Shown here piece after piece: positions 6,775 through 15,518 of a stretch of DNA of 19,673 bases (the stretch's first letter is position 1; the number at the start of each line of letters is the position of its first letter). The position numbers were made by a program, and so were the translations under genes. The notes under the pieces were generated by a model that saw only the letters and a list, made by a program, of their open reading frames with translations, was not told the origin of the DNA and ran no database searches. The stretch spans positions 1 through 19,673 of the forward strand of contig CAMPJI010000041.1 of assembly GCA_946886865.1 (NCBI GenBank), read 5' to 3'. This stretch comes from an uncultured Lysobacterales bacterium. Lineage in GTDB: Bacteria > Pseudomonadota > Gammaproteobacteria > Xanthomonadales > Xanthomonadaceae.

Positions 6775-8001
6775 CTAGGGCCGCTTGCCGGTGGCCTGCG
6801 CAATCGCCTGGATGCGCGCGCGTCGCAGCGCCTCGCCGATCGCCGGGCCGCTGAGCCCCTCGGCTACCTCACCTGCCTTCACCGCACACGCGGCCGCATG
6901 GGCCGCACGCAGCGCATCGCCTTGTGGATACGCGCGGTCCTCCAGCCCGGTGCGGCCGCGGGCATCGGCCTCGCATACGGTGGCCAGCGGGTCGATGCGT
7001 TCGGGCCGGCGGAAGCCGTCGCAGCGTGCGATCAGGTCGTGGACGGTCGACGCGCGCAGCTGGTCGAAGCGGTGGACGTTGAGGTGCTCGCGGCATGCAG
7101 CCTCGGCCAGCTGGCGGTGCGCGGTGGGCACCTTCAGCCGCTCGCACAGCGCGCGCAATGGCGCCACGCCGGCACGCTCGTGGCCGATGTGGCCGGGCAG
7201 GACCTCACTGGGCGTCAGCGCCTTGCCCAGGTCGTGCACCAGCGCGGCGAAGCCGACGGTGTCATCGCCCGGCGCCAGCCGCGCGGCCATGTCGCAGACC
7301 AGTTCCACGTGGGTGCCGGTGTCGACCTCCGGGTGGTACTCGGCGCGCTGCGGGATGCCGTACAGCGCGTCGACCTCGGGCAGCACCACCGCCAGCGCAC
7401 CGCAGTCGCGCAGCGTGCGCAGGAACGCCGACGGCGCCGGTGCGGCCAGAGCGCGACGCAGCTCCTGCCAGACACGCTCGGGCGTGAGTTCGGCCAGTTC
7501 GCCGTCCTCCACCATGCGCCGCATCAGCGCGAGCGTCTCCGGCGCGACGCTGAAGCCCAGCGGTGCGAAGCGCGCCATGAAGCGTGCGGCGCGCAGCACG
7601 CGCAGCGGGTCCTCGACGAACGCATCGCCCACGTGCCGCAGCACGCGCGCCTGGAGGTCGCGCGCGCCGCCGAACGGATCGACCAGGGTGCCGTCGTCGT
7701 GACGGGCGATGGCATTGATGGTGAAGTCGCGCCGGCCCAGGTCCTCCTCCAGCGTCACCGACGGATCGGCATCGACCACGAAGCCACGGTGGCCGCGCCC
7801 GGCCTTGCGCTCGGTGCGCGCCAGCGCGTGCTCCTCACCCGTGTCCGGATGCAGGAACACCGGGAAGTCGCGGCCCACCGGCTTGAAGCCGGCCGCCTCC
7901 ATCGCCTGCTGGGTCTGGCCGACGACGACGAAGTCGCGGTCGCCCGGCGGCAGCCCGAGCAGCGCGTCGCGCACGGCGCCGCCCACGAGATACAGCTCCA
8001 T
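6775..8001 (-). CDS. cca: Multifunctional CCA-adding enzyme (Cca)
   Basis: Cca adds and repairs the CCA 3' end of tRNAs using CTP and ATP. The 408-residue form beginning [12 protein letters not shown] matches the class II nucleotidyltransferase start: [10 protein letters not shown] (7-16) then D21 and D23 (DRDF), the metal-binding pair, followed by [10 protein letters not shown] (90-99) and the [15 protein letters not shown] segment (131-145). A C-terminal HD domain is present with ALVHDLGK (253-260), which gives the phosphodiesterase/phosphatase activities of the gammaproteobacterial long form (E. coli 412 residues). A start at 8022, seven codons upstream and 3 bases after the preceding stop, is possible; the family N-terminus favours 8001. 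Last gene of a minus-strand run. Confidence 0.95.
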   Translation of the reverse strand: MELYLVGGAVRDALLGLPPGDRDFVVVGQTQQAMEAAGFKPVGRDFPVFLHPDTGEEHALARTERKAGRGHRGFVVDADPSVTLEEDLGRRDFTINAIARHDDGTLVDPFGGARDLQARVLRHVGDAFVEDPLRVLRAARFMARFAPLGFSVAPETLALMRRMVEDGELAELTPERVWQELRRALAAPAPSAFLRTLRDCGALAVVLPEVDALYGIPQRAEYHPEVDTGTHVELVCDMAARLAPGDDTVGFAALVHDLGKALTPSEVLPGHIGHERAGVAPLRALCERLKVPTAHRQLAEAACREHLNVHRFDQLRASTVHDLIARCDGFRRPERIDPLATVCEADARGRTGLEDRAYPQGDALRAAHAAACAVKAGEVAEGLSGPAIGEALRRARIQAIAQATGKRP

Positions 8002-8025
8002 GCCGCGCGTGCGATGGTCCATCGC

Positions 8026-8403
8026 TCAGCGCGGCACGTGCTCGGCGAGCACGGCGATGATGTCCTCGGCGCCGGTGTTGCGGCCGAGGCTGCGCACCAG
8101 CGGCTGCGGCTGGCCGGAGACCCACAGCTTGAGCTCGGCCTCCAGGTCGAAATGCCCGGCCGTTTCCAGCGAGTACATGGCGATGCTGCGGTAGGGCAGG
8201 CTGAGGTACTCGGTGCGGCGGCCGGTGACGCCCTGCTTGTCGACCAGGATCAGGCGGCGGTCGGTGAACACCATCAGGTCGCGCACCAGGCCGAACGCGC
8301 GCTGCACGGTTTCGCCCGGCGCGAGCAGGGGCTGGAAGTCGGCAGCCACGTCGTCCAGCGGCTTGTCGCTGGCGTGGCCGAGCAGCATGTCGAGCAGTCC
8401 CAT
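8026..8403 (-). CDS. Bacterial PH-domain protein (bPH_1)
   Basis: A 125-residue cytoplasmic protein without signal or membrane segment. The pattern LVRDLMVFTDRRLIL (39-53), VTGRR.EYLSLPYRSI, then ETAGHFDLEAELKLWVSG is that of the single-domain bacterial pleckstrin-homology proteins (bPH_1). Their function is largely unknown; structures of relatives show ring-like oligomers. A Shine-Dalgarno GGAG lies about 7 bases before the ATG at 8403. The gene lies 52 bases after the SDR gene and 3 bases (or 24) before cca, so it is probably co-transcribed, but nothing in it indicates a tRNA role. Confidence 0.82.
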   Translation of the reverse strand: MGLLDMLLGHASDKPLDDVAADFQPLLAPGETVQRAFGLVRDLMVFTDRRLILVDKQGVTGRRTEYLSLPYRSIAMYSLETAGHFDLEAELKLWVSGQPQPLVRSLGRNTGAEDIIAVLAEHVPR

Positions 8404-8455
8404 TTCGGCGCTCCGGGTTGAAGGTCAATCGAAGAGACGAATCCTGACGCGCGCC

Positions 8456-9367
8456 TCAGGCCGCGTCGAGGCCGAGGATCTCCGGCAGGCGCGGAACGAC
8501 CGCCGTCGGCGTGATGCCCAGACGTGGCAGCCCGTTGTGGTCGCTGGTCGAATCCAGCTGCAGCGAACGCCAGTTGTCGCGGCTGATCGGCTTGCCCGGC
8601 AGGTGCTCGCCGACCTCGGCCTGCAGCTTGCCCAGCGCCGGCGGCAGCGGCACCACCACGCGGTGGCGCCCGCGCGCGGCGGCCGTCATGTGCACGATTT
8701 CGGCCAGTGTGTAGCGGTCCGGGCCGACCAGGTCGAAGCTCTGGCCGATGCTGGCCGGGTTGGCCAGTGCACGTGCGAAGGCCTCGGCCACGTCCCCCAC
8801 CCACACCGGCTGGAAACAGGCCTCGGCGCCGCCCAGTGGCAGCACGGGCATGAACTTCAACAGGCCGTCGAACCGGCAGAACAGGCCGTCGCCCGGGCCG
8901 GCGATGACCGATGGCCGCAGCAGCGTCCACTCCAGCCCCGACCCGCGCACCCGTGCCTCGGCCTGGCCGCGGGCCTGCAGATAGTGGCTCTCGCCATCGC
9001 CGGCGTGCAGTGCGCTCATCTGCAGCAACCGGCGCACGCCGTGGGCCTGCATCGCCGCCAAGAGCGTGTCCACCAGTTCGACGAACACACGACGGAAGCC
9101 GCTGCCGTCGTCGCCGCGCTCGTTGAGGATGCCCACCAGGTTGACCACCGCGTCGGCATCGTCGAGCACCGCGCGCAGGAACGCGCCGTCGTGCACGTCG
9201 CCTTCGATCAGGCTGGCATTGCGCGAGAACTGCGCGCGCGCGGCATCGCTGATGCCGCGGCTGAGCACCGTGACGCGGTGGCCGTCGTCCAGCAGCCGCG
9301 GCACCAGGTGGCGGCCGACGAAGCCGGTGCCGCCCAGGACCACCACGTGCTGGCGAGGGGTCGCCAC
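8456..9367 (-). CDS. NAD(P)-binding atypical SDR, NDUFA9-like
   Basis: About 303 residues with a Rossmann N-terminus, VVVLGGTGFVGRHLV, followed by GDVHD, VVNLVGIL, LQMSAL and LLRPSVIAGPGDG. This is the atypical SDR pattern of the complex I NDUFA9 / NAD-dependent epimerase group (COG0702), in which the YxxxK active site is degenerate (here Y..ARGQAE). Relatives bind NADPH; in bacteria the role is unknown, and no nuo gene is nearby. The chosen start is the GTG at 9367, one base after the lytic transglycosylase stop. The frame opens further to a TTG at 9406 inside that gene, and a GTG at 9346 is also possible. Operon placement suggests translational coupling. Confidence 0.82.
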   Translation of the reverse strand: MATPRQHVVVLGGTGFVGRHLVPRLLDDGHRVTVLSRGISDAARAQFSRNASLIEGDVHDGAFLRAVLDDADAVVNLVGILNERGDDGSGFRRVFVELVDTLLAAMQAHGVRRLLQMSALHAGDGESHYLQARGQAEARVRGSGLEWTLLRPSVIAGPGDGLFCRFDGLLKFMPVLPLGGAEACFQPVWVGDVAEAFARALANPASIGQSFDLVGPDRYTLAEIVHMTAAARGRHRVVVPLPPALGKLQAEVGEHLPGKPISRDNWRSLQLDSTSDHNGLPRLGITPTAVVPRLPEILGLDAA

Positions 9368-9368
9368 G

Positions 9369-11438
9369 TCAGCCGCCGGCCGCGTCCGGGGTACCGGCCG
9401 CCGCAACCGGCGCGGGGCAGGCGAAGCCCTTGCGCGGCCCGTCGATGCGTCCCTGCATGCGGTCGCTCAACCGCAGCGCATCGCCGTCCAGGCGCCAGTC
9501 GTAGATGACGCTGAAGGCCAGCACGCGCGCCACGTACTCGCGCGTTTCCTTGTAGCTGATGGTCTCGATCCAGAAGTCCGGGTCCATGCCGGGCCGCTGG
9601 CTCTTCCAGCGGTTGAGCGGTGCCGGGCCGGCGTTGTAACCGGCGATGGCCCAGTAGGGACGCCCGCCGTACTCGTCCATCATCTGGCGCAGGTAGGCGG
9701 TGCCCAGCGCGATGTTGGTGTCGGCGTCGTACAGGCTGGAGGTGCCGCCGTACGGGATGCCGTAGCGTCGCGCGACCGCCGCGCCGGTGGACGGCAGCAC
9801 CTGCATCAGGCCCATGGCGTCGGCGGGCGAGCGCGCGCGCGGGTTGAAGATGCTCTCGGCGCGGATCTCGGCCGCGACCCACGCCGGGTCGATGCGGTAC
9901 TTGGCCGACTCGCGGCGGATGGTGGCGGCGTGGTCCAGCGGGAAGCGCAGGTGGTACAGGCGCAGCTCCTCGGGCTGGCCGCGACCCAGCGCGAAAACCG
10001 CCCGGTCGTACCAGCCGTTGGCCTGCGCGTATTCCACCGCGATGCGGCGCTGGTCGTCGCTGAAGCGCGACATCGCCTCGGCCCATTCGGCCACCGCCGG
10101 GCCGTGGCGTTCGATCCGGTGCAGCGACATCGACCGCACGATCGCCGGGTCCTTCGACACGGCCGCGCGTTGCGCCGGCGTCGCCTCGAGTTGCCACGGG
10201 CACAGCGCGTAGGGCGCGTCGAGGCGGTCGGCGGCGAGGAAGCCGTGGAACTCGGGCTGCCGCGCGGCGGCGCGGTACAGGCGGTCGGCCGCGACCTTGT
10301 CGCCCGTGAGTTCCGCCAACCGCGCTTCGAAGTACTGCCAGCGCGAGTCTCTGCGCTGCTTGGTATCCATCCTGCGGATCGCCGCCAGCGCCGCGGGCCA
10401 GTCGGAGCGGGACATCGCCTCGCGCACGCGCCACTCATGCAGGCGCTCGTCGTAGCTCGTCTCCGGTACCAGGTTGAGGCGGCGCGCGGAATCGGGCAGG
10501 TAGGAGGCCACCGTCCACAGTGCGATCTGGTACATCGCACGGCCCCGGTCGGCCTCGGTGAAGACCAGCGCCTGCGCGTACTGCGGCAGCAGCGACTCGG
10601 CGCGCCCGGGGTCGTCCTTGCCCAGCTTGGCCAGCCCGTGCGAGGCGACCAGGCGGCTGCGCCCGGTCTTCGGCCACTCGAGTGCGCGGGGGTGGACGGC
10701 ATCCAGGAACGCCGCGTAGTCGTTGGCCAGCGCGCGGTCGGACTCCGGGAGCCCTTGGGCGATGCTGCGCATCACGCCCGGCTGCCACTCCTCCACGGCT
10801 TTGTCGAAGCGCTCCCAGCGCAGCGCCGGGGTCAGGCCGCCGCTGCGGTCGAGCGCGGCGAACACCGGGTCGCACGCGCTGGGCAGCGAGGTGCCGCTGC
10901 TGCGCCAGATCGCCTGCGCCTGCGCGGCCCAGTCGGCAGCGGTACGGCCGAGCACCTGCTGTGCGTTGAGCGCGTGGCAGCGCAGCGCGGTGTCGTCGAC
11001 CGACGGATCCCACGCGGCGAGATAGCCGGACCAGTCGTCGGTGCGGGCACGCGACACCAGCCAGCTTTCACGGAACGCATCCGCCACGGCCTGTCCGCGG
11101 TAGCGCTGCAGGAATGCCTGCGCGCGGCTGGCCGGCAACGTATCGATGTTGCGGCGCAGGTCGGCCAGCTCGATCCAGCCGTACAGCGGATGGTCGGCGA
11201 GGTCGCCGTACTGGCTCGCGTCGAAGCCACCACGCTCGGCCGCCTCCAGTGCCGAGCGCACCCGGCCCAGCCGGGGGTCGGCCAGCGGCTGCATCGAGGG
11301 TTTCAGCGGCGGCGGTGTCGGGCTGGCCGTGGCCGGGGAAGCGGCGCGCTCGGGTGCGGGTGACTGGGCGCAGGCGCTGGTGGCAGAGGCCGTGGCCAGC
11401 GCGGCGATTAGGATGGGGAGGGGGCGGGAGGCAGGCAT
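9369..11438 (-). CDS. Periplasmic lytic murein transglycosylase, Slt70-like
   Basis: A 689-residue exported enzyme that cleaves the MurNAc-GlcNAc bond of peptidoglycan, forming 1,6-anhydro ends. A signal peptide lies at 1-25 with likely cleavage after ACA. A long alpha-superhelical region (about 55-500) follows, and the catalytic SLT domain lies at about 505-645: catalytic Glu528 in IRAESIFNPRA, GLMQVLPSTG (543-552), and GYNAGP (600-605). Size is close to E. coli Slt (645). TSAC at 20-23 is not a good lipobox because -3 is Thr, so a soluble periplasmic form is more likely. It is first in a minus-strand run leading to the SDR, PH protein and cca, and divergent from the TauE-like gene. Confidence 0.93.
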   Translation of the reverse strand: MPASRPLPILIAALATASATSACAQSPAPERAASPATASPTPPPLKPSMQPLADPRLGRVRSALEAAERGGFDASQYGDLADHPLYGWIELADLRRNIDTLPASRAQAFLQRYRGQAVADAFRESWLVSRARTDDWSGYLAAWDPSVDDTALRCHALNAQQVLGRTAADWAAQAQAIWRSSGTSLPSACDPVFAALDRSGGLTPALRWERFDKAVEEWQPGVMRSIAQGLPESDRALANDYAAFLDAVHPRALEWPKTGRSRLVASHGLAKLGKDDPGRAESLLPQYAQALVFTEADRGRAMYQIALWTVASYLPDSARRLNLVPETSYDERLHEWRVREAMSRSDWPAALAAIRRMDTKQRRDSRWQYFEARLAELTGDKVAADRLYRAAARQPEFHGFLAADRLDAPYALCPWQLEATPAQRAAVSKDPAIVRSMSLHRIERHGPAVAEWAEAMSRFSDDQRRIAVEYAQANGWYDRAVFALGRGQPEELRLYHLRFPLDHAATIRRESAKYRIDPAWVAAEIRAESIFNPRARSPADAMGLMQVLPSTGAAVARRYGIPYGGTSSLYDADTNIALGTAYLRQMMDEYGGRPYWAIAGYNAGPAPLNRWKSQRPGMDPDFWIETISYKETREYVARVLAFSVIYDWRLDGDALRLSDRMQGRIDGPRKGFACPAPVAAAGTPDAAGG

Positions 11439-11444
11439 CGGCCG

Positions 11445-11452
11445 ACTATAAC
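11445..11452. promoter_or_regulatory. Overlapping divergent -10-like sites between slt and TauE gene
   Basis: ACTATAAC contains TATAAC on the plus strand (11447-11452) and TATAGT on the minus strand (11450-11445). It lies 7 bases from the slt ATG and about 80 from the TauE-like ATG. No convincing -35 box accompanies either reading, so this is tentative. Confidence 0.25.
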
Positions 11453-11514
11453 CGCGCGACTATGAAGCGCCGGTGGGGTCGGTCGGGCCTTCCGGCTCGA
11501 CCGCAACCATGCAC

Positions 11515-11520
11515 GGGAGA
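11515..11520 (+). promoter_or_regulatory. Shine-Dalgarno GGGAGA for the TauE/SafE gene
   Basis: GGGAGA lies 11 bases before the ATG at 11532 and only 5 before an in-frame TTG at 11526. The spacing favours the ATG as the start. Confidence 0.5.
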
Positions 11521-11531
11521 CGGGTTTGACG

Positions 11532-12353
11532 ATGGGTCCGGAGTGGGCGTCGCTGGCGGCGCAGTGGGGCATGTTCCTGATGCTGGGCGCGGTCGCCGGC
11601 GTGCTGGCGGGCCTGCTCGGCGTGGGCGGCGGACTGGTGCTGGTCGCGGCGCTGGCCTGGCTGTTGCCGACGCTGGGCGTGCCGGCCGAGGCGGCGATGC
11701 ACGCGGCGCTGGCCAGCTCCCTCGCCAGCATCGTGCTGACCGCGGCGGCGTCGGCGCGGGCGCATGCCCGGCGCGGCAGCGTGCTGTGGTCGACGGTCGC
11801 GTGGATGGTGCCAGGGCTGCTGATGGGCGGTTGGCTGGGCAGCTCCGTGGCGGTGCGGATCGATGGCGACGTGCTGCGCTGGATCGTGGCCGGGTACTGC
11901 CTGCTGGCGGCCGTGCAACTGCTGCGCGGCGCACGGCGTGGCGCCGGTGACTGTGTTGCCCCGACGCCGCGTGGGTGGCCGATGGCCGTCGCGGGCACCG
12001 GCATCGGCGCGGTGTCGGCGGTGGTGGGCATCGGCGGCGGCAGCATGACCGTGCCGCTGCTGGTGTGGCGCGGCGTCGCCCCGGTGCGGGCGGTCGGCAC
12101 GTCGTCGGCCTGTGGGGTCGCGATTGGCTTTGCCAGCGCCGTGGGCTATGCGCTGCACGCCCCGCCGGGTGCGATGCCCGAGCACGCGGTTGGCTACGTC
12201 TACCTGCCCGCGGCCATCGGCGTGGCCATGGCCTCGGTGCTGGCCGCGCCGTGGGGCACCCGGCTGGCGCACCGCCTGTCGGGGGACGCGTTGCGGCGGG
12301 TGTTCGCGGCATTCCTCGTGGCGGTCGCGCTCGCGCTGATGGTGGGGCGGTAA
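11532..12353 (+). CDS. TauE/SafE-family membrane transporter
   Basis: A 273-residue inner-membrane protein with about seven to eight hydrophobic helices. It shows the two-half repeat of the TauE/SafE (COG0730) family: LLGVGGGLVLVA (28-39) in the first half and VVGIGGGSMTVP (164-175) in the second, followed by AVGTSSACG (187-195). Characterised members export sulfite, sulfoacetate or other organosulfur anions, or import some; the substrate of this one cannot be told. No sulfur-metabolism gene is nearby. It is divergent from the lytic transglycosylase gene and is followed by a weak terminator-like hairpin. Confidence 0.88.
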   Translation: MGPEWASLAAQWGMFLMLGAVAGVLAGLLGVGGGLVLVAALAWLLPTLGVPAEAAMHAALASSLASIVLTAAASARAHARRGSVLWSTVAWMVPGLLMGGWLGSSVAVRIDGDVLRWIVAGYCLLAAVQLLRGARRGAGDCVAPTPRGWPMAVAGTGIGAVSAVVGIGGGSMTVPLLVWRGVAPVRAVGTSSACGVAIGFASAVGYALHAPPGAMPEHAVGYVYLPAAIGVAMASVLAAPWGTRLAHRLSGDALRRVFAAFLVAVALALMVGR

Positions 12354-12395
12354 CCGGCCGATCCCCCCGTGGATGCAATGACCCCCATACCCTTT

Positions 12396-12413
12396 GCCGC
12401 TTGTGGCGGCTTT
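12396..12413 (+). terminator. Possible weak terminator after the TauE/SafE gene
   Basis: GCCGC (12396-12400) and GCGGC (12406-12410) form a 5-bp stem with a TTGTG loop followed by TTT, 43 bases after the stop. The stem is short and the U-run is only three bases, so termination would be partial. Confidence 0.35.
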
Positions 12414-12463
12414 ACGGATTGTTTACAACCGTGGGGCGCCGCCCGGCAGGGGGAGCGGCCCGG

Positions 12464-12483
12464 AACATCGATTGATGTTTTTT
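12464..12483 (+). promoter_or_regulatory. Hairpin plus U-run in the TonB-receptor leader
   Basis: AACATC-GATT-GATGTT (12464-12479) is a perfect 6-bp inverted repeat merging into six Ts. It lies 26 bases before the receptor ATG. It could be a weak terminator or attenuator, or a DNA operator; its AT-rich make-up contrasts with the GC-rich surroundings. A second small palindrome, TTGTTTACAA, lies at 12419-12428. Confidence 0.45.
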
Positions 12484-12495
12484 CACTGTATTTCT

Positions 12496-12505
12496 AGGGA
12501 GAGAG
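12496..12505 (+). promoter_or_regulatory. Shine-Dalgarno of the TonB-dependent receptor gene
   Basis: AGGGAGAGAG is a strong purine-rich site with 4 to 10 bases to the ATG at 12510, which is also where the signal peptide begins. Confidence 0.65.
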
Positions 12506-12509
12506 ATCC

Positions 12510-15404
12510 ATGAAAGCGCACCGCCGCCACGCCTTGACCCGCGCCATCCACGTGTCACTGCTGCTCGCCCTGCCCGGCCTCGCGGCCGCGCAGGACACCC
12601 CGCCCACCGACGACGCCACCACGCTCGACACCGTCCAAGTCACCGGCACGCGCATCAAGCGCGCCGAGATCGAAGGCCAGGTGCCGGTGCAGACCGTCAC
12701 CCGGGAGGACATCGACCGCACCGGCCTGACCTCCATCGGCGACGTCGTGCAGGCGCTGACCGGCTCCGGTTCGGCGCTCAACACCAAGTTCAACTCGTCG
12801 GGCAACTTCGGCTTCCCGCCCGACGGCAGCGGCGTGGGCGCGGGCTCGGCCCAGGTCGACCTGCGCCACCTCGGCGCCAAGCGCGTGCTGGTGCTGGTCG
12901 ACGGCATCCGCTGGGTCAACGAGGCCTCGGCGTCGGGTGTCGGCGCGGCCACCGACCTCAACACCATCCCGCTGGCCATCGTCGACCGCATCGAGGTGCT
13001 GGAGGACGGCGCGTCGGCGCTGTACGGCTCCGATGCCATCGCCGGCGTGGTCAACATCATCACCCGCCGCAACTTCGAGGGCGCCTCCATCAGCGCGCAG
13101 TACGGCGAGTACGGCGAGGGCGACGGTGGCACCAGCAAGCTCGACATTGCATGGGGCTGGAACGGCGAGCGCGCCAACCTGTTCCTGGGCGCCAGCTACA
13201 CCGACCAGGAACTGGTGCGCGCGAGTGACCGTGAGCAGTCCAGCCTGCCGGTGCCCGGCACGGGGCTGGCATTCGGCAGCTCGGGCACGCCGACCGGCCG
13301 CTTCATCTTCACCGACCCCAATACCGGCGCCACGCTGGACGTCACGCCCAACACCGGCGACAGCGACCCGACCTACGATCCGACGCAGACCGGCTGCACG
13401 CGCACCGACAGCTACCACTGCTTCGCGACCGCCGACCGGTTCAACTTCGCCCAGTACAACCTGCTGGTCACCCCGTCCGAGCGCATGGGCCTGTTCGGCC
13501 AGTTCCGCTTCGACCTGAGCGATGCCGCCAGCTGGTACGTCAAGGCGCTGTACAACCGCCGCGAGTCGGTCAACCAGGCCGCACCGGAACCGATCTTCCT
13601 CGGGCCCGAGGCGGGCACCGGCAACCCGCTGGCCGACAACATCTTCATTTCCGGCGACAACCCGTTCAATCCGTTCGGCTTCGACCTCGACGGCCGTCTG
13701 ACGACGCCGCCGGAGGACCGCAACCTGATCCTGATCGGCCGCCGCCCGGTGGAAGGCGGCGCGCGCGTGTTCGAGCAGCAGGTCGACACGTTCTACGTCG
13801 GCACGGGCTTCGAGGGCGTGTTCGATGTCGGCGAGCGCGCGTGGTTCTGGGACGTCAACTTCGCCCACAGCAAGAACGAAGCCGAGCAGACCAACTTCGG
13901 CAGCTACGACATCCGCAACATCGCGCTGGCGCTGGGCGATCCGGACGCGTGCGCGGCCGTGGCCGGCTGCACGCCACTCAACATCTTCGGCGGCCCCGGC
14001 ACCATCACGCCCGAAATGCTGGCCTTCATCCAGCCGGTGGTGCGCGACCGCAGCGAGAACATCCTGACGCTGGCCACCGCCAACCTGTCGGGCGACCTGG
14101 CCGAGATCTGGGCCGGCCCGCTGTCGTTCGCCGCCGGTATCGAGCACCGCCGCTACGAGGGCGAGTACCAGCCCGACCCGCTGACGGTGGCCGGCTTCTA
14201 CAACGGCGTGCCGTCGCTGCCGACCTCGGGCGAGTACGACGTCACCGAGGTGTTCACCGAGTTCAACGTGCCGCTGTTCGCCAATGCCGAGCGCGGCAGC
14301 CGCCTGGACCTGAGCCTGGCCGGCCGCTATTCGGACTACTCCACCTTCGGCGGCGAGTTCACCGGCAAGCTGGGCCTGCGCTGGCAGGTGGTGGACGAGC
14401 TGGTGCTGCGCACGACGTTCGCCGAGGGCTTCCGCGCGCCGTCGATCGGCGAGCTGTTCGGTTCGGCCAGCCGCTTCGATGCGACGCTGATCGACCCGTG
14501 CTCGGAGCCGTTCCTCGACCCGTCGGTGGAGGGCAACTGCCGCAGCCTGGGCGTGCCGGAAGGCTATGCCCAGCCCAACCCGCAGATCTCCGTCACCACG
14601 GGCGGCAACGAGGAGCTCGAGCCCGAGCGCGCCGACAGCTTCAGCGCCGGCATGGTGTGGAGCCCCAGCCTGCTGGAGGGCACGGCGATCTCCGACCGCG
14701 TCGACGTCGAGGTGACGTTCTACCGCCACGAGATCGAAGGCGCGATCCAGGCTATTGACGCGCAGACCCAGCTCGACCTCTGCGTGGACACGCTGGACCC
14801 GCTGTACTGCAGTGGCATCACGCGTGCGGCCACCGGCGGCATCAACGGCTTCAACAACCGCCTGACCAACCTGGGCGTGATCAAGACGGACGGCTGGGAC
14901 GTGGACCTGTTCTGGACGTTCCCCGAGTCCCGCCTGGGCCAGTTCAGCATCGACTGGCGCAACACGTTCGTCGGCGAGTACGAGGCGATCGGCGCGGCCG
15001 GCCAGCGCCAGCCGCAGGGCGTGGGCATCGAGGTGGTCGACAGCGCGATCCCGGACTGGACGTCCTCGTTCGTCACCGAGTGGGACCTCAACAACTGGTC
15101 CGCGGCGTGGACCATCCGCCACATCAGCGAACTGCGCGAGGAATGCGGCGGTGCCGTCACCTTCCCGGTGTGCAGCGACCCGGCCGACGGCATCAACGTG
15201 CTGGATGCGACCACCTACCACGACCTGCAGGTGGGGTACCGGTTCGAAGTGCTGCGGGGCCTGCAGCTGACCGCCGGCGCCAACAACCTGTTCGACGAGG
15301 ACCCGCCGATCTGCCTGTCGTGCTCGCTCAACGGCTACGACGCGTCGACCTACGACATCCCGGGCGGCCGCTTCTTCTACGTGAGGGCGGACCTGCGGTT
15401 CTGA
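12510..15404 (+). CDS. TonB-dependent outer-membrane receptor
   Basis: A 964-residue receptor with a signal peptide (1-27, cleavage near AAA-Q), a TonB-box-like segment [11 protein letters not shown] (38-48), and a plug domain (about 55-190) with [11 protein letters not shown] and the [26 protein letters not shown] region (162-187). A 22-strand-type barrel follows, ending in YVRADLRF with the terminal Phe used in outer-membrane insertion. Motifs such as FAEGFRAPS (638-646), [11 protein letters not shown] and GANNLFDE are typical. Twelve cysteines fall into six close pairs (296/304, 481/487, 664/677, 758/767, 879/888, 935/938), probably loop disulfides. Large receptors of this type are numerous in Xanthomonadaceae. 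The ligand is unknown, and no linked transporter or regulator identifies it. Confidence 0.93.
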   Translation: MKAHRRHALTRAIHVSLLLALPGLAAAQDTPPTDDATTLDTVQVTGTRIKRAEIEGQVPVQTVTREDIDRTGLTSIGDVVQALTGSGSALNTKFNSSGNFGFPPDGSGVGAGSAQVDLRHLGAKRVLVLVDGIRWVNEASASGVGAATDLNTIPLAIVDRIEVLEDGASALYGSDAIAGVVNIITRRNFEGASISAQYGEYGEGDGGTSKLDIAWGWNGERANLFLGASYTDQELVRASDREQSSLPVPGTGLAFGSSGTPTGRFIFTDPNTGATLDVTPNTGDSDPTYDPTQTGCTRTDSYHCFATADRFNFAQYNLLVTPSERMGLFGQFRFDLSDAASWYVKALYNRRESVNQAAPEPIFLGPEAGTGNPLADNIFISGDNPFNPFGFDLDGRLTTPPEDRNLILIGRRPVEGGARVFEQQVDTFYVGTGFEGVFDVGERAWFWDVNFAHSKNEAEQTNFGSYDIRNIALALGDPDACAAVAGCTPLNIFGGPGTITPEMLAFIQPVVRDRSENILTLATANLSGDLAEIWAGPLSFAAGIEHRRYEGEYQPDPLTVAGFYNGVPSLPTSGEYDVTEVFTEFNVPLFANAERGSRLDLSLAGRYSDYSTFGGEFTGKLGLRWQVVDELVLRTTFAEGFRAPSIGELFGSASRFDATLIDPCSEPFLDPSVEGNCRSLGVPEGYAQPNPQISVTTGGNEELEPERADSFSAGMVWSPSLLEGTAISDRVDVEVTFYRHEIEGAIQAIDAQTQLDLCVDTLDPLYCSGITRAATGGINGFNNRLTNLGVIKTDGWDVDLFWTFPESRLGQFSIDWRNTFVGEYEAIGAAGQRQPQGVGIEVVDSAIPDWTSSFVTEWDLNNWSAAWTIRHISELREECGGAVTFPVCSDPADGINVLDATTYHDLQVGYRFEVLRGLQLTAGANNLFDEDPPICLSCSLNGYDASTYDIPGGRFFYVRADLRF

Positions 15405-15428
15405 TCGGCATGCAGCTGCGATAACGCG

Positions 15429-15460
15429 AACGGCCGGTGGATTCCACCGGCCGTTTTCGT
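15429..15460 (+). terminator. Strong intrinsic terminator after the TonB receptor
   Basis: ACGGCCGGTGG (15430-15440) and CCACCGGCCGT (15444-15454) form a perfect 11-bp stem, extendable to 12, with an ATT loop, followed by TTTTCGTTT on the plus strand. It lies 25 bases after the receptor stop and between convergent genes; on the minus strand the U-run is poor. Confidence 0.9.
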
Positions 15461-15518
15461 TTCAGGGCGTGCGTCTGGATGTGCGATCAAGCGCGAGGCG
15501 CCGTTGCCCTTGCGCGGT

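Noticed and set aside
11366..11438. Lytic transglycosylase as a lipoprotein
   Set aside because: The only cysteine in the signal region is in TSAC, where Thr at -3 does not fit the lipobox; signal peptidase I cleavage after ACA is more likely.
12555..15221. 888-residue open frame antisense to the TonB receptor
   Set aside because: Same artefact: its composition reflects the wobble-GC bias of the true gene, with no start signal or family motif.
11532..15404. TauE/SafE gene and TonB receptor as a sulfonate uptake or export system
   Set aside because: They are adjacent on one strand, but a 156-base gap with hairpins separates them and no sulfur-metabolism gene is present; no evidence for shared substrate.
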